Assembly (NCBI GenBank): GCA_026225395.1
Contig: JAMFSR010000013.1
Coordinates: forward strand, 80,933-144,932
Direction of reading: 5' to 3'
Source of the DNA: Granulicella sapmiensis
GTDB taxonomy: Bacteria > Acidobacteriota > Terriglobia > Terriglobales > Acidobacteriaceae
DNA: 64,000 bases
Positions 28,272-37,784 of the stretch are shown piece after piece. Made by a program: the position numbers and the translations under genes. Position 1 is the first letter of the stretch; each line of letters opens with the position of its first letter. The notes under the pieces were generated by a model. The model made no database searches. It worked only from the letters and a program-made list of their open reading frames with translations, and had not been told where the DNA came from.

Positions 28272-29459
28272 ATGCTTCGTTTTTCTACAGCCGGCGAAAG
28301 CCACGGCGAATCCCTCGTTGCCCTCCTCAGCGGACTTCCGGCAGGCATTCCCGTCGATCAGGAATTCCTCGACCACGAACTCTGGCGCCGCCAGCAGGGC
28401 TACGGCCGTGGCGGCCGTATGCGCATTGAGCGCGACACCGCCCACATCCTCTCCGGCGTCCGCCACGGCAAAACCATCGGCTCGCCCATCGCGATGACGC
28501 TCGCCAACAAGGATTGGAAGAACTGGGAAGAAATCCTCCCCGTCTCCCCCGGCGACCCCGAAAAGCATAAGGCCGTCAAAAGCCCACGCCCCGGCCACGC
28601 CGACCTCGCCGGTGCCCTTAAGTACGATTTCCCGGACGCCCGCTACGTCCTCGAGCGCGCCTCGGCCCGCGAGTCCGCCGCCCGCGTCGCCTGCGGCGCC
28701 GTCGCCAAAATGCTCCTCCGTTCCCTCGGCATCGAGGTCGCCAGCCACGTCATCCGCGTCGGCACCGCCGAGCTCTCCCGCCCGGCCACCTTCGCTGAGA
28801 TCGCCGCCATCGCCTCCCGCGAGGAAGTCCTCCTAGCCTGTGTCGATCCCGAATCCGAAGCCCGCATGAAGGCCGAAGTCGACATCGCCCTTCGCACCGG
28901 CGACACCATCGGCGGCGTCTTCGAGGTCGTCGTCCACGGCCTCCCGCCCGGCGTCGGCACCCACGTCAACTGGGACGAGCGCCTCGACGGCCTTCTAGCC
29001 CAGGCCGTCATGAGCCTCCAGGCAGTCAAGGCCGTCGAGCTCGGCCGCGGTGTCACCGCCGCCCAGTCCCTCGGCTCGACCGTACACGATGCCATCGCCT
29101 ACGAAGGCGAACCAGCCACAGACCCCGCTACCTTCACCAAATTCAGCCGCGAACACAACAACGCCGGCGGCCTCGAAGGTGGCATCTCGAACGGGGAAGA
29201 CATCGTCGTCCGCGGCTACCTCAAACCCATCTCCACCCTCCGCCGCCCGCTCGGCTCCGTCTCCTTCGAAACCCGCGAGCCCACCAAGGCCGCCTACGAG
29301 CGTTCCGACGTCTGCGTAGTCCCCGCCGCCGGCGTAGCCGCCGAGTCCATGGTCGCCCTTACCGTCGCCCGCCTCGTCATCGAAAAGTTCGGCGGCGACA
29401 GCCTCCGCGAGCTCCAGCGCAACTACGCAGGCTACTGCGACCAGATCCGATCCTTCTAA
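28272..29459 (+). CDS. aroC: Chorismate synthase
   Basis: 'MLRFSTAGESHGESLVALLSGLPAGIPVDQEFLDHELWRRQQGYGRGGRMRIERD', 'SPRPGHADLAGALKY', 'ASARESAARVACGAVAK'. Confidence 0.98.
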   Translation: MLRFSTAGESHGESLVALLSGLPAGIPVDQEFLDHELWRRQQGYGRGGRMRIERDTAHILSGVRHGKTIGSPIAMTLANKDWKNWEEILPVSPGDPEKHKAVKSPRPGHADLAGALKYDFPDARYVLERASARESAARVACGAVAKMLLRSLGIEVASHVIRVGTAELSRPATFAEIAAIASREEVLLACVDPESEARMKAEVDIALRTGDTIGGVFEVVVHGLPPGVGTHVNWDERLDGLLAQAVMSLQAVKAVELGRGVTAAQSLGSTVHDAIAYEGEPATDPATFTKFSREHNNAGGLEGGISNGEDIVVRGYLKPISTLRRPLGSVSFETREPTKAAYERSDVCVVPAAGVAAESMVALTVARLVIEKFGGDSLRELQRNYAGYCDQIRSF

Positions 29460-29470
29460 TCAGAGAACGC

Positions 29471-30034
29471 ATGAGCGCCAAAACCACCAACCCGAAGACC
29501 ACGACGGCCACCGTCACACCCCACAAGATCCACGAGGTCGTGAAGTACCCCGACCCCGTCCTCGCCAAGCCCAGCGAGAAGGTGACCGAGTTCACCCCCG
29601 AGCTTGCCGAATTCGTCGAGGAAATGTTCGAGACCATGTACGCCGCGCAGGGCATCGGCCTCGCCGCCCCCCAGATCGCCGTCTCCAAACAGATCACCGT
29701 CATCGACGTCAGTTTCAAAGAGCGCCCCGAAGACAAAATCGTCCTCATCAACCCCGAAATCATCGACCGCACCGGCAAGCAGATCGAAGAAGAAGGCTGC
29801 CTCAGCCTTCCCGATATCCGCGAAAAAGTAGCCCGTGCCTCATGGGTTAAGGTTCGCGCTCAGAACGTCAAAGGGGAATTCTTTGAAGTAGAGGGTGAAG
29901 AGTTGCTCTCCCGCGCCCTACAGCACGAGATCGACCACCTCCACGGAATCCTCTTCCTCGACCACCTCAGCCTCCTCAAGCGCGACCTCGTCAAACGGCG
30001 CATCAAGAAGCTCCAGAAGAACGGCGAATGGTAA
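29471..30034 (+). CDS. def: Peptide deformylase
   Basis: 'GIGLAAPQIAVSKQITVID', 'EEGCLSLPDI', 'LLSRALQHEIDHLHGILFLDHL'. Confidence 0.97.
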   Translation: MSAKTTNPKTTTATVTPHKIHEVVKYPDPVLAKPSEKVTEFTPELAEFVEEMFETMYAAQGIGLAAPQIAVSKQITVIDVSFKERPEDKIVLINPEIIDRTGKQIEEEGCLSLPDIREKVARASWVKVRAQNVKGEFFEVEGEELLSRALQHEIDHLHGILFLDHLSLLKRDLVKRRIKKLQKNGEW

Positions 30035-30056
30035 ACCTGCCGGGAGGCACATCGGC

Positions 30057-30992
30057 ATGAAACTCGTCTTCTGTGGAACACCAGACTTCGCCGTTCCGAC
30101 CCTCGAAGCGGTCCTGGCCGCCGGCCACGAGGTAGCCCTCGTCCTCACCCAGCCCGACCGCCCCGCCGGCCGCAAGATGGAGCTCCAGACCTCCGCCGTC
30201 AAGAAGCTTGCCTTGAAGCACAGCCTGCAAATCGTTCAGCCAGAAAAGCTTAAGCTCAACGAAGACCTCAAATCCCAGCTTCAGCAAATCCAGCCTGACG
30301 CCATCCTCGTCGTAGCCTACGGTCGCATCATCCCCCAGTGGATGCTCGATCTCCCGCGCTTCGGCAACATCAATCTCCACGGTTCGCTCCTGCCCAAATA
30401 CCGCGGCGCCGCTCCCATCCAGTGGGCCGTAGCCAACGGCGAGACCGAAACCGGCGTCACCACCATGCATCTGGATGCCGGTCTTGACACCGGCGATGTC
30501 CTTTTAGAACACCGACTTGCACTCGGTCCTGACACTATGGCATCCGATCTTTTTCCACAGCTTTCCCAGATTGGCGCAGACCTCGTCCTAGCCACCCTCG
30601 CGGGACTCGAAGCCGGCACTATCACCCGCAAGCCTCAGGATCATTCCCAGGCCACTCTGGCCCCCATCCTCACCCGCGAAGACGCCCGCATGGATCTCAC
30701 CGATCGAACGGCCACCGAAGCCTACAACCGCTGGCGTGGCTTCTATCCCTGGCCCGGCGCCCACGCAACGTTCCGCGGAAAGCGCTTCTTGATCCACCGC
30801 ATGAGCGTCAGCCCCATCAATCCCGGCCTTCGCGCTGGTGCTCTCGACTGGTCAACCGGCCAACTCCTGGCCGGCGCCGCTGAAGGCACAGCCATCATTT
30901 TGGAAGAGGTTCAACTAGAAGGGAAACAGCAGCTTAGTGGCATAGACTTCGTGCGAGGCTTTCAGCTGAAGCAGGGTGAATTTCTTGAGTAA
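30057..30992 (+). CDS. fmt: Methionyl-tRNA formyltransferase
   Basis: 'MKLVFCGTPDFAVPTLEAVLAAGHEV', 'NINLHGSLLPKYRGAAPIQWAVANGETETGVTTMHLDAGLDTGDVL'. Confidence 0.98.
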   Translation: MKLVFCGTPDFAVPTLEAVLAAGHEVALVLTQPDRPAGRKMELQTSAVKKLALKHSLQIVQPEKLKLNEDLKSQLQQIQPDAILVVAYGRIIPQWMLDLPRFGNINLHGSLLPKYRGAAPIQWAVANGETETGVTTMHLDAGLDTGDVLLEHRLALGPDTMASDLFPQLSQIGADLVLATLAGLEAGTITRKPQDHSQATLAPILTREDARMDLTDRTATEAYNRWRGFYPWPGAHATFRGKRFLIHRMSVSPINPGLRAGALDWSTGQLLAGAAEGTAIILEEVQLEGKQQLSGIDFVRGFQLKQGEFLE

Positions 30993-32247
30993 AACCCCTG
31001 CAAATCTCCCAGCGCCAGCACCACCTCCAGCCCGCATCAGCCCTTCACGCGTAGCAGCCTTCGCCGTCCTCGAACGCATGGCCACTACCAGCGACCACAG
31101 CGACGACCTCCTCCACGGCCGCCGCCTCGCCGGCCTCTCACAGGCCGACCGCAACCTCGCCACCGCCCTCGTCCTCGGTGTCCTCCGCTGGCAGATCGCA
31201 CTCGACGCGCGTATCCAGCCGCTCCTCTCCCGCCCGGAAATGGAGCTTGCCCAGCCCATTCGCACCGCCCTCCGCCTTGGCGCCTTCCAGCTTCTCCAAA
31301 TGGACCGCATCCCGGCCCACGCCGCCCTCAGCGAAAGCGTCGAGCTCGTCCGCGCCGCCGGCCAGACCCACGCCGCCGGAATGGTCAACGCCATCCTCCG
31401 CAACCTCACCCGCCAGCCCCCCGCTGGCAAGCCCCTCTTCGAAACCACCCCGGCCATCGCCGAGCGCCTCGGACACCCCACCTGGCTGGTTGAGCGCTGG
31501 GCAAAAAACTACGGCCGCTCCGCCGCCATCGCCATCTGCACCTACGACCAGCAGGAGCCCACCCCCGGCACCCTCTTTCCAGCCACCCCCGGCCCGCACC
31601 TCGACGACGGCTCCCGCCTCGTCGCCGAGCTGGCCTCCGCCGCCTCACCCTCCCCCACCCGTATCTGGGACTGCTGCGCCGCCCCCGGTGGAAAAACCCT
31701 CGTCCTCGCCGCCCGCCACCCCGCAGCCGACATCCTCGCCACCGACGTCAGCCCCTCCCGCCTAAAAGCCCTCACCCACCGCCTCGAACGCGACCCCTCC
31801 GCCGCCAACGTCCGCACCCTCGAGTCCGACGCCACCACCCTCCCCGCCGTCGAAGGCGACTTCGACCTCATCCTCTGCGACGTCCCCTGCAGCGGCACCG
31901 GCACGCTCGCCCGCAACCCCGAAATCCGCCACCACCTCCGCCCCAGCGACCTCGCCCGCCAGGCCGACCGCCAACGCGCCCTCTTAGCCGGTGCGCTCGC
32001 CCGCCTCGCCCCCGGCGGCAAGCTCCTCTACTCCACCTGCTCGCTCGAACCCGAAGAGAACGAAGCCGTCATCGCCGCAACCCCGCTCCCCGGCTCCGTT
32101 CGCCGCCTCCCGCTTGACCCCCTCCTCGCTACTCTCCAAATCACCACCGACCTAACCCCCACCCTCCGCGACGGCTTCCTCCGCACTCTCCCCGGCTCCA
32201 ACTTCCACGGCGACGGCTTCTTCGCTGCCCTCTTCGAGCGCATCTAG
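30976..32247 (+). CDS. rsmB: 16S rRNA (cytosine-C5-) methyltransferase, RsmB/NOP family
   Basis: NusB-like N-terminus; 'IWDCCAAPGGKTLVLAARH', 'DLILCDVPCSGTGTLARNPEIRHHL', 'KLLYSTCSLEPEENEAVI'. Start uncertain, overlaps fmt end. Confidence 0.93.
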   Translation: MNFLSKTPANLPAPAPPPARISPSRVAAFAVLERMATTSDHSDDLLHGRRLAGLSQADRNLATALVLGVLRWQIALDARIQPLLSRPEMELAQPIRTALRLGAFQLLQMDRIPAHAALSESVELVRAAGQTHAAGMVNAILRNLTRQPPAGKPLFETTPAIAERLGHPTWLVERWAKNYGRSAAIAICTYDQQEPTPGTLFPATPGPHLDDGSRLVAELASAASPSPTRIWDCCAAPGGKTLVLAARHPAADILATDVSPSRLKALTHRLERDPSAANVRTLESDATTLPAVEGDFDLILCDVPCSGTGTLARNPEIRHHLRPSDLARQADRQRALLAGALARLAPGGKLLYSTCSLEPEENEAVIAATPLPGSVRRLPLDPLLATLQITTDLTPTLRDGFLRTLPGSNFHGDGFFAALFERI

Positions 32248-32369
32248 CTTTACCCAAAGCCGTCCATCTCACTCATCTTCGATCCCGGCTGGACACGGCT
32301 CTGCGCACTGTCTTACAGTTCATCGCGCAACCGCGACGAACCCATCCCGGTGCGCGAAAGTGAGACGCC

Positions 32370-33719
32370 ATCACACACCTCGACCGCAGAAGCTTCCTCC
32401 AGTCCGCCGCCAAGACCGCCGCCCTTGCCTCCGCCTCTACCGGCTTTCAGACCCTTCTCGCCCAAACCGCGCCCACCCCCGCACCTTCCGCTGCCGACAC
32501 CATCCACCTCGCCCTCATCGGCGCCGGCATCCAGGGCCAGGGCGATACCGCAACTGCCCTCCAGGTCCCCGGCGTCAAGCTGGTTGCCGTCGCCGACTGC
32601 TACGACGGCCGCCTCACCCACGCCAAAGAGCTCTGGGGCCAGGACATCTTCACCACCCGCGACTACAACGAAATCCTCGCCCGCAAAGACGTCGACGCCG
32701 TCCTCATCGCCACGCCCGACCACTGGCACAAGCGCGCCGCCGTCGACGCCATGAAGGCCGGCAAGGACGTCTACCTCGAAAAGCCGATGATCCACATCTA
32801 CCCCGACGGCCCGGAGATCATCGAAGCCGCCCACTCCACCAACCGTATTCTCCAGGTTGGCAGCCAGCGCGTCAGCTCCGTCGTCTACGCCAAGGCCAAA
32901 GAGCTCCTCGCCTCCGGCGCCATCGGCAAGCTCAACATGGTCACCGCCCGCTGGGACCGCAACTCCTCCATCGGCGCCTGGAACTACTCCATCCCGCTCG
33001 ACGCCTCCACCGAAACCTGCGATTGGCCGCGCTTCGAAGGCGCAGCCCCCAAAATCCCGTTCTCCGCCGAGCGCTTCTTCCAATGGCGCAAGTGGAAGGA
33101 CTACGCCTCCGGCGTCGCCGGCGATCTCTTCGTGCATCTCTTCAGCGGCACACACTTCATCACCGGCGCCAACGGCCCCACCCGCGCTATGGCTACCGGC
33201 GGTCTCCGCTTCTGGAAGGACGGCCGCGACGCCAACGACGTCCTGCTCGCCCTCTTCGACTACCCCGAAGGCTTCAACCTCAGCCTGCACGTCAACTTCG
33301 TCGATGGCGGTGAAGAGAGCGAAGGCTTCCTCTTCACCGGCTCAGAAGGCCTCATGGAAATCGCCGGCAACACCGTCACCGTCACCCGCACACCCCTCGC
33401 CACCGAACCCGGCTACACCGTCTCAACCTTTGCCAACGCCATGCAGAAGGATTACCTCCAGCAGTATCGCCAGAAATATCCCGTGACGCATCCGGACGGC
33501 CCTCCACCCCAGGCAGTCGAAAAGTACGCAGCCGCCCGTGGATACTCCGACAGCTACGACCACTTCCACAACTTCTTCGCCTCCGTCCGCAGCCGCAAGC
33601 CCGTCGTCGAAGACGCCACCTTCGGCTTCCGCGCCGCCGGCGCCGCTCTGCTCAGCAATCTCAGTGTCGAGCGGGGAAGCGTGGTCCACTGGAATCCGGA
33701 GACGATGAAGCTCGGCTAA
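32370..33719 (+). CDS. Gfo/Idh/MocA-family oxidoreductase with Tat-like signal; non-canonical or lost start codon
   Basis: Frame 3 from 32364 encodes (D A I)THLDRRSFLQSAAKTAALAS...IHLALIGAGIQGQGDTATALQVPGVKLVAVADCYDGR...IATPDHWHKRAAVDAMKAGKDVYLEKPM. First in-frame ATG is 32751, after the Rossmann motif. Confidence 0.8.
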   Translation: MTHLDRRSFLQSAAKTAALASASTGFQTLLAQTAPTPAPSAADTIHLALIGAGIQGQGDTATALQVPGVKLVAVADCYDGRLTHAKELWGQDIFTTRDYNEILARKDVDAVLIATPDHWHKRAAVDAMKAGKDVYLEKPMIHIYPDGPEIIEAAHSTNRILQVGSQRVSSVVYAKAKELLASGAIGKLNMVTARWDRNSSIGAWNYSIPLDASTETCDWPRFEGAAPKIPFSAERFFQWRKWKDYASGVAGDLFVHLFSGTHFITGANGPTRAMATGGLRFWKDGRDANDVLLALFDYPEGFNLSLHVNFVDGGEESEGFLFTGSEGLMEIAGNTVTVTRTPLATEPGYTVSTFANAMQKDYLQQYRQKYPVTHPDGPPPQAVEKYAAARGYSDSYDHFHNFFASVRSRKPVVEDATFGFRAAGAALLSNLSVERGSVVHWNPETMKLG

Positions 33720-33767
33720 CCGCCAACAGCCAACAACGACCGTCTGTGGTCAGCCAACGAACGGTAG

Positions 33768-33820
33768 GGCAGGGCTTCAGCCCTGCCATTAACGTGAAGA
33801 AAGAGATGGGCTTTAGCCCC
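33768..33820. repeat. Twin-palindrome repeat, copy B
   Basis: GGCAGGGCT-TC-AGCCCTGCC (33768..33787) then GGGCTTTAGCCC (33808..33819). Confidence 0.8.
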
Positions 33821-33835
33821 CGAGGCCTGTTACCT

Positions 33836-35245
33836 ATGTCCAGAAACGTCCACCTCAAACTTCTGCTTCCGCTGCTCATCGCCGCGATCGCCGCCCCACT
33901 CCACGCGCAAGACCCCGCCCACGCCACCGAGTTCCGCCTGCAGCACCCCGGCAACGGCCCCAACGGCGAACCCCGCATCGCCTTCCTCACCCATCGTCTC
34001 GGCACCGACCACGCTGAAGGCATCTCCGTCCTCGACATGAACCACGACGGTTTTCCCGACCTCCTCAGCGGCGCCTACTGGTACGAAAATCCCGGCGCCA
34101 ACGGCGGCGCCTGGAAGCAGCACCAGTTCCGCACCGTCGGCATTCACAACGAGTTCGTCTCCGACTGCGGCGAGTGGGTCGTCGACGTCGACCACGACGG
34201 CCTGCCCGACCTCGTCACCACCGGCTGGATCGCCAACGGCGTCTGGTGGTACCGCAACCCCGGCCCTGAAGCCACAGCCGCCGGCACCATGTGGAAGCCC
34301 GAGAAAATCACCGACAGCTTCGACACCGAAGGCGGCGCCTTCTTCGACATCAACGGCGACGGCAAGCCCGACCTCGCGCTCGCCCACTACAACCGCTCCG
34401 GCGTCCTCTGGATCGACTTCAGCCACGACAAACCCCGCACCCACCACCTCGGCGGCAAGGAGCAGGACGGTCACGGCATCGGCATCGCCGACATCAACGG
34501 CGACGGCAAAGCCGACGTCCTCACCACCCACGGCTGGTTCGAGCAGGTCGATGCCGACAACGACAAATGGATCTGGCACGCCGATTGGGACCTCGGCGAC
34601 GCCGGCTTTCCCATCCTCGGCTACGACGTCAACCACGACGGCAAAATGGACCTCATCTACGGCCAGGGCCACGGCTACGGCCTCTACTGGCTCGAACAAA
34701 CCGGCACCGGCTCTACCCGCCATTGGACCCGCCACACCATCGACGAATCCTTCTCCCAATCCCACGCCCTCGCCCTGATCGACCTCGACGGCGACGGCAT
34801 CCCGGAACTCATTACCGGCAAGCGCTACCGCGGCCACTCCGGCAACGATCCCGGCTCCTACGACCCCGTAGTCGTCTACGCCTACAAGCTTCCCACCGCC
34901 GCGCAGTTCGCCGTCGCAAAGCCCCACAGAAAAACTTCATCGGCAAAGCCACAGAGCGCCACGATGACCATCGGCGATGGCATAGGCGATCCCGTCTTTG
35001 AGCGCATCACCCTCTCCGTCAACGGCACGGCCAGCGCGGGCACGCAGTTCGTCTCCGCGGACTTCGACCACGACGGTGACATCGATCTCGCCAGCGCCGA
35101 AAAACTCGGCGTCCACGTCTTCGAAAACCTCAAGATCGACCACACACCCAAAGCCGTCCGCGAAGAAATCCAGCCACTCAACCGCACATGGCCATTCCCG
35201 GGCGAAGGCTCCGAAGTCCCACAGGAAGACGGCCCCAAACCGTAG
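33836..35245 (+). CDS. FG-GAP/VCBS repeat-containing secreted protein
   Basis: Repeated 'D.N.DG..D' motifs (VLDMNHDGFPDLLSG, VVDVDHDGLPDLVTT, FFDINGDGKPDLALA, IADINGDGKADVLTT, YDVNHDGKMDLIYG, LIDLDGDGIPELITG, SADFDHDGDIDLASA); signal peptide. Confidence 0.93.
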   Translation: MSRNVHLKLLLPLLIAAIAAPLHAQDPAHATEFRLQHPGNGPNGEPRIAFLTHRLGTDHAEGISVLDMNHDGFPDLLSGAYWYENPGANGGAWKQHQFRTVGIHNEFVSDCGEWVVDVDHDGLPDLVTTGWIANGVWWYRNPGPEATAAGTMWKPEKITDSFDTEGGAFFDINGDGKPDLALAHYNRSGVLWIDFSHDKPRTHHLGGKEQDGHGIGIADINGDGKADVLTTHGWFEQVDADNDKWIWHADWDLGDAGFPILGYDVNHDGKMDLIYGQGHGYGLYWLEQTGTGSTRHWTRHTIDESFSQSHALALIDLDGDGIPELITGKRYRGHSGNDPGSYDPVVVYAYKLPTAAQFAVAKPHRKTSSAKPQSATMTIGDGIGDPVFERITLSVNGTASAGTQFVSADFDHDGDIDLASAEKLGVHVFENLKIDHTPKAVREEIQPLNRTWPFPGEGSEVPQEDGPKP

Positions 35246-35310
35246 GCTCTATCCGCCGGACTTTCACAGACATCGTGTGGTTGGGGGCATGATCGAACGA
35301 CTCGACCCAC

Positions 35311-36195
35311 CTAGTTCGAAGCGGCCTGACTAGCGGGATGCCCAAACGTCAGCCGCACGGTATCGCCCTTCGTCACGCGATAACCCGAGTCCGGCTTCTG
35401 GGCCGTAACAGGCCCCGCAGGGACCACAGGCGCTGCAACCACAGGAGCAGCAACAACCGCGGCAGGTGGTGGCGCTCCTGCCGGGAAGGAAATCGCCTGC
35501 CCGTTCGCATCGATCTTCACCCCGGCCGCGTTCGTGGTGTATGCCGGAGGTGCAGCCGCAGCTACGGGCGCAGCCGCCGCTGGCGCTGGAATATCCGAAA
35601 GAAACGTCACCCGCAGCCCCAGCGCAGCGGCTGCATGGTTCGCATCTCGATACGTCATCCCCACAAACGACGGCATCACAATCGCGCTCGATGCACCGGA
35701 GGCAGTCGAACTCAGCAGCAGCGAAACCCGTGGCTGATCGACACCCGCATTCGGCGGCGGCGTCTGCGCCAGCACAATATCCGGATCGCCCGGCGCATCG
35801 ATATGCGCCAGTGTCCCAAGGTCCAGCGAATCGCGCCGGATGTTGATCGAAGCCTCACGCTCCGGCTCTCCCGCAACATCGGGAATCGTCACCTGCTGCG
35901 GCCCCAGGCTCTCCGTAACGCGAACCACCCACCCATGCCGCACCTTCGAGCCCGAAGCCGGAGCCTGAGACAGCATCCGCCCAGCCGGCACAGTCGTCGA
36001 ATAAAACTTGTTCTCGATATTGAGATCGACGCCTGTCTGCAACGCAGCAGCGCTTGCTTCAGAAACCGTCATCCCCGAAAAATTCGGCACCGTCACCTCA
36101 TGTCCATGCAGCGCAATCCGAAGCGTGATGGCCGCGGAGAGGAACATCACGAAGAGCATGGCAAGCGTGCTGAGGATCAATCGAAAAAGCTTCAT
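35311..36195 (-). CDS. PASTA-domain protein with N-terminal TM anchor
   Basis: Successive PASTA units 'VTVPNFSGMTVSEASAAALQTGVDLNI', 'VTIPDVAGEPEREASINIRRDSLDLGTL', 'IVMPSFVGMTYRDANHAAAALGLRVTF'; N-terminal hydrophobic helix. Confidence 0.88.
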   Translation of the reverse strand: MKLFRLILSTLAMLFVMFLSAAITLRIALHGHEVTVPNFSGMTVSEASAAALQTGVDLNIENKFYSTTVPAGRMLSQAPASGSKVRHGWVVRVTESLGPQQVTIPDVAGEPEREASINIRRDSLDLGTLAHIDAPGDPDIVLAQTPPPNAGVDQPRVSLLLSSTASGASSAIVMPSFVGMTYRDANHAAAALGLRVTFLSDIPAPAAAAPVAAAAPPAYTTNAAGVKIDANGQAISFPAGAPPPAAVVAAPVVAAPVVPAGPVTAQKPDSGYRVTKGDTVRLTFGHPASQAASN

Positions 36196-36288
36196 AGGTC
36201 TTCACAATACAGATGTAGAAAATCGGTTGTCAGTTGTGAGTCAAAACCGTCGAAGTCAAAGAGCTAAACCCAACCCCCAAAACCCGTT

Positions 36289-37743
36289 TCATCTTGCATT
36301 ATCAGTAGCCGGCTCCGGGTGAATCAGCACCCGCGCCACCTGCGGATGGTGCAGCCGGAACTCGCTTTCGAACTCGGTAATGACTTCATGGACGCGTGAC
36401 ATGGGCAGATCGTCGGGCAACGAGATGTGGCAATTGATCTGCACACTGTTCGCCGCTCCGCCATGCCCACGCGTGACGGTAACCTCGTGGACGTCGTGGA
36501 TTTCGGGAAAGTGTTCCGCGGTCTGGACCAGCTGCTGCGTCAGATGCTCGTTGGCCTCGAACTGCACCGGCGATGCAATCGTAGCGGGTTCGGACTCAAT
36601 GTGCGTGAGCACCGTATCGACCGACGGAACTTCGCGGCGAATCTCCGACTCAAGCTGTGTAGCCACGTCGTGCGCGTCTTGCAGCGACATCGTCTCCGGC
36701 ACTTCAAGATGCTGCTCCACATGCAGCGCCCCTTCATACTGCTGCACGCTCACATCATGCAGGTTCAGGTTGTTGCGCGCAGCCACGGCGCGGATGCGGT
36801 CAAAAACGCTTTCGCCCACCGCAGCCGTAGGCACCGAATGGATCACGACATCTGCCCCAGGCAAACGCTGCTGCACCGCCGCCGTCGCTGCAAACGTAAT
36901 CTGTTCCGACCTCTGGAAAGTCAGGTTGCGCGGCATACCTAGCGTAAGGTCGACGAAATAATCCGAGCCCGACCGCCGCACCCGCACCCGCTCCACGGTG
37001 AGCACGCCATCTACAGCCTCAAGATCGTTCACCAGATCGCGGCGGATCTGCGCACGGGCTTCCGAAGGCGTCGCATCCAGCAGCGAGTCGATCGTCGTGC
37101 GCGCCAACCGCCATGTCACCGTGAGGATCACGCACGAAACCGCAAGCGCAGCAACGGGGTCGGCATAGCGCAAAGCGGGAATATGGAATCGCCCGCCCGC
37201 ATAGGTAGCCAGAAGTCCGAGAAAGACCGCCGCTGCGGACCACAGATCGGTGCCGAAGTGGACAGCATCGGCCTCCAGGGCGTCCGAACGCTGTTCCATG
37301 GCGACACGGTGCAGCGACCGCGACCGCGTGTAATCCACCGCCATCGAAAGCAGCAGCACCACGAACGGCCACACCGACCATCGAAGATCGAGGTGCTCAT
37401 TGTGCAGGATGCGGTAGATGGCTTCGCGCGCAATCCACACACACGAACCCGCCATAAGCAGGATCTCAAACGCCGCCGAAAGGCTTTCGAGTTTCCCATG
37501 CCCGTAGTTGTGGTCCTCATCCGCAGGCCGGTCGGAGACGCGCACGGTAACAAGCGTAATAGCGGAAGCGATCAGGTCGATCGCCGAATGCGCAGCCTCG
37601 CTCAACATACCCAGCGATCCGGCAAGCACACCCGTAAGCAGCTTGAGCAGCGTGATCGCCAGCGCCGCCATCAGGGACGAAAGAGCAGCGGCGCGTTTAG
37701 CGGCACTGCGTTGTTCCAGCTCTCGCGTCCACTGCCCGTGCAT
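36289..37743 (-). CDS. Cation diffusion facilitator (CDF) family transporter
   Basis: 'SLGMLSEAAHSAIDLIASAITLVTVRVSDRPADEDHNYGHGKLESLSAAFE', 'DALEADAVHFGTDLWSAAAV' and three C-terminal cytoplasmic-type domains. Confidence 0.94.
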   Translation of the reverse strand: MHGQWTRELEQRSAAKRAAALSSLMAALAITLLKLLTGVLAGSLGMLSEAAHSAIDLIASAITLVTVRVSDRPADEDHNYGHGKLESLSAAFEILLMAGSCVWIAREAIYRILHNEHLDLRWSVWPFVVLLLSMAVDYTRSRSLHRVAMEQRSDALEADAVHFGTDLWSAAAVFLGLLATYAGGRFHIPALRYADPVAALAVSCVILTVTWRLARTTIDSLLDATPSEARAQIRRDLVNDLEAVDGVLTVERVRVRRSGSDYFVDLTLGMPRNLTFQRSEQITFAATAAVQQRLPGADVVIHSVPTAAVGESVFDRIRAVAARNNLNLHDVSVQQYEGALHVEQHLEVPETMSLQDAHDVATQLESEIRREVPSVDTVLTHIESEPATIASPVQFEANEHLTQQLVQTAEHFPEIHDVHEVTVTRGHGGAANSVQINCHISLPDDLPMSRVHEVITEFESEFRLHHPQVARVLIHPEPATDNAR

Positions 37744-37784
37744 GCCCTTGAGGATACAGGAGAGAAGGCGTGAACGTTACCTTG

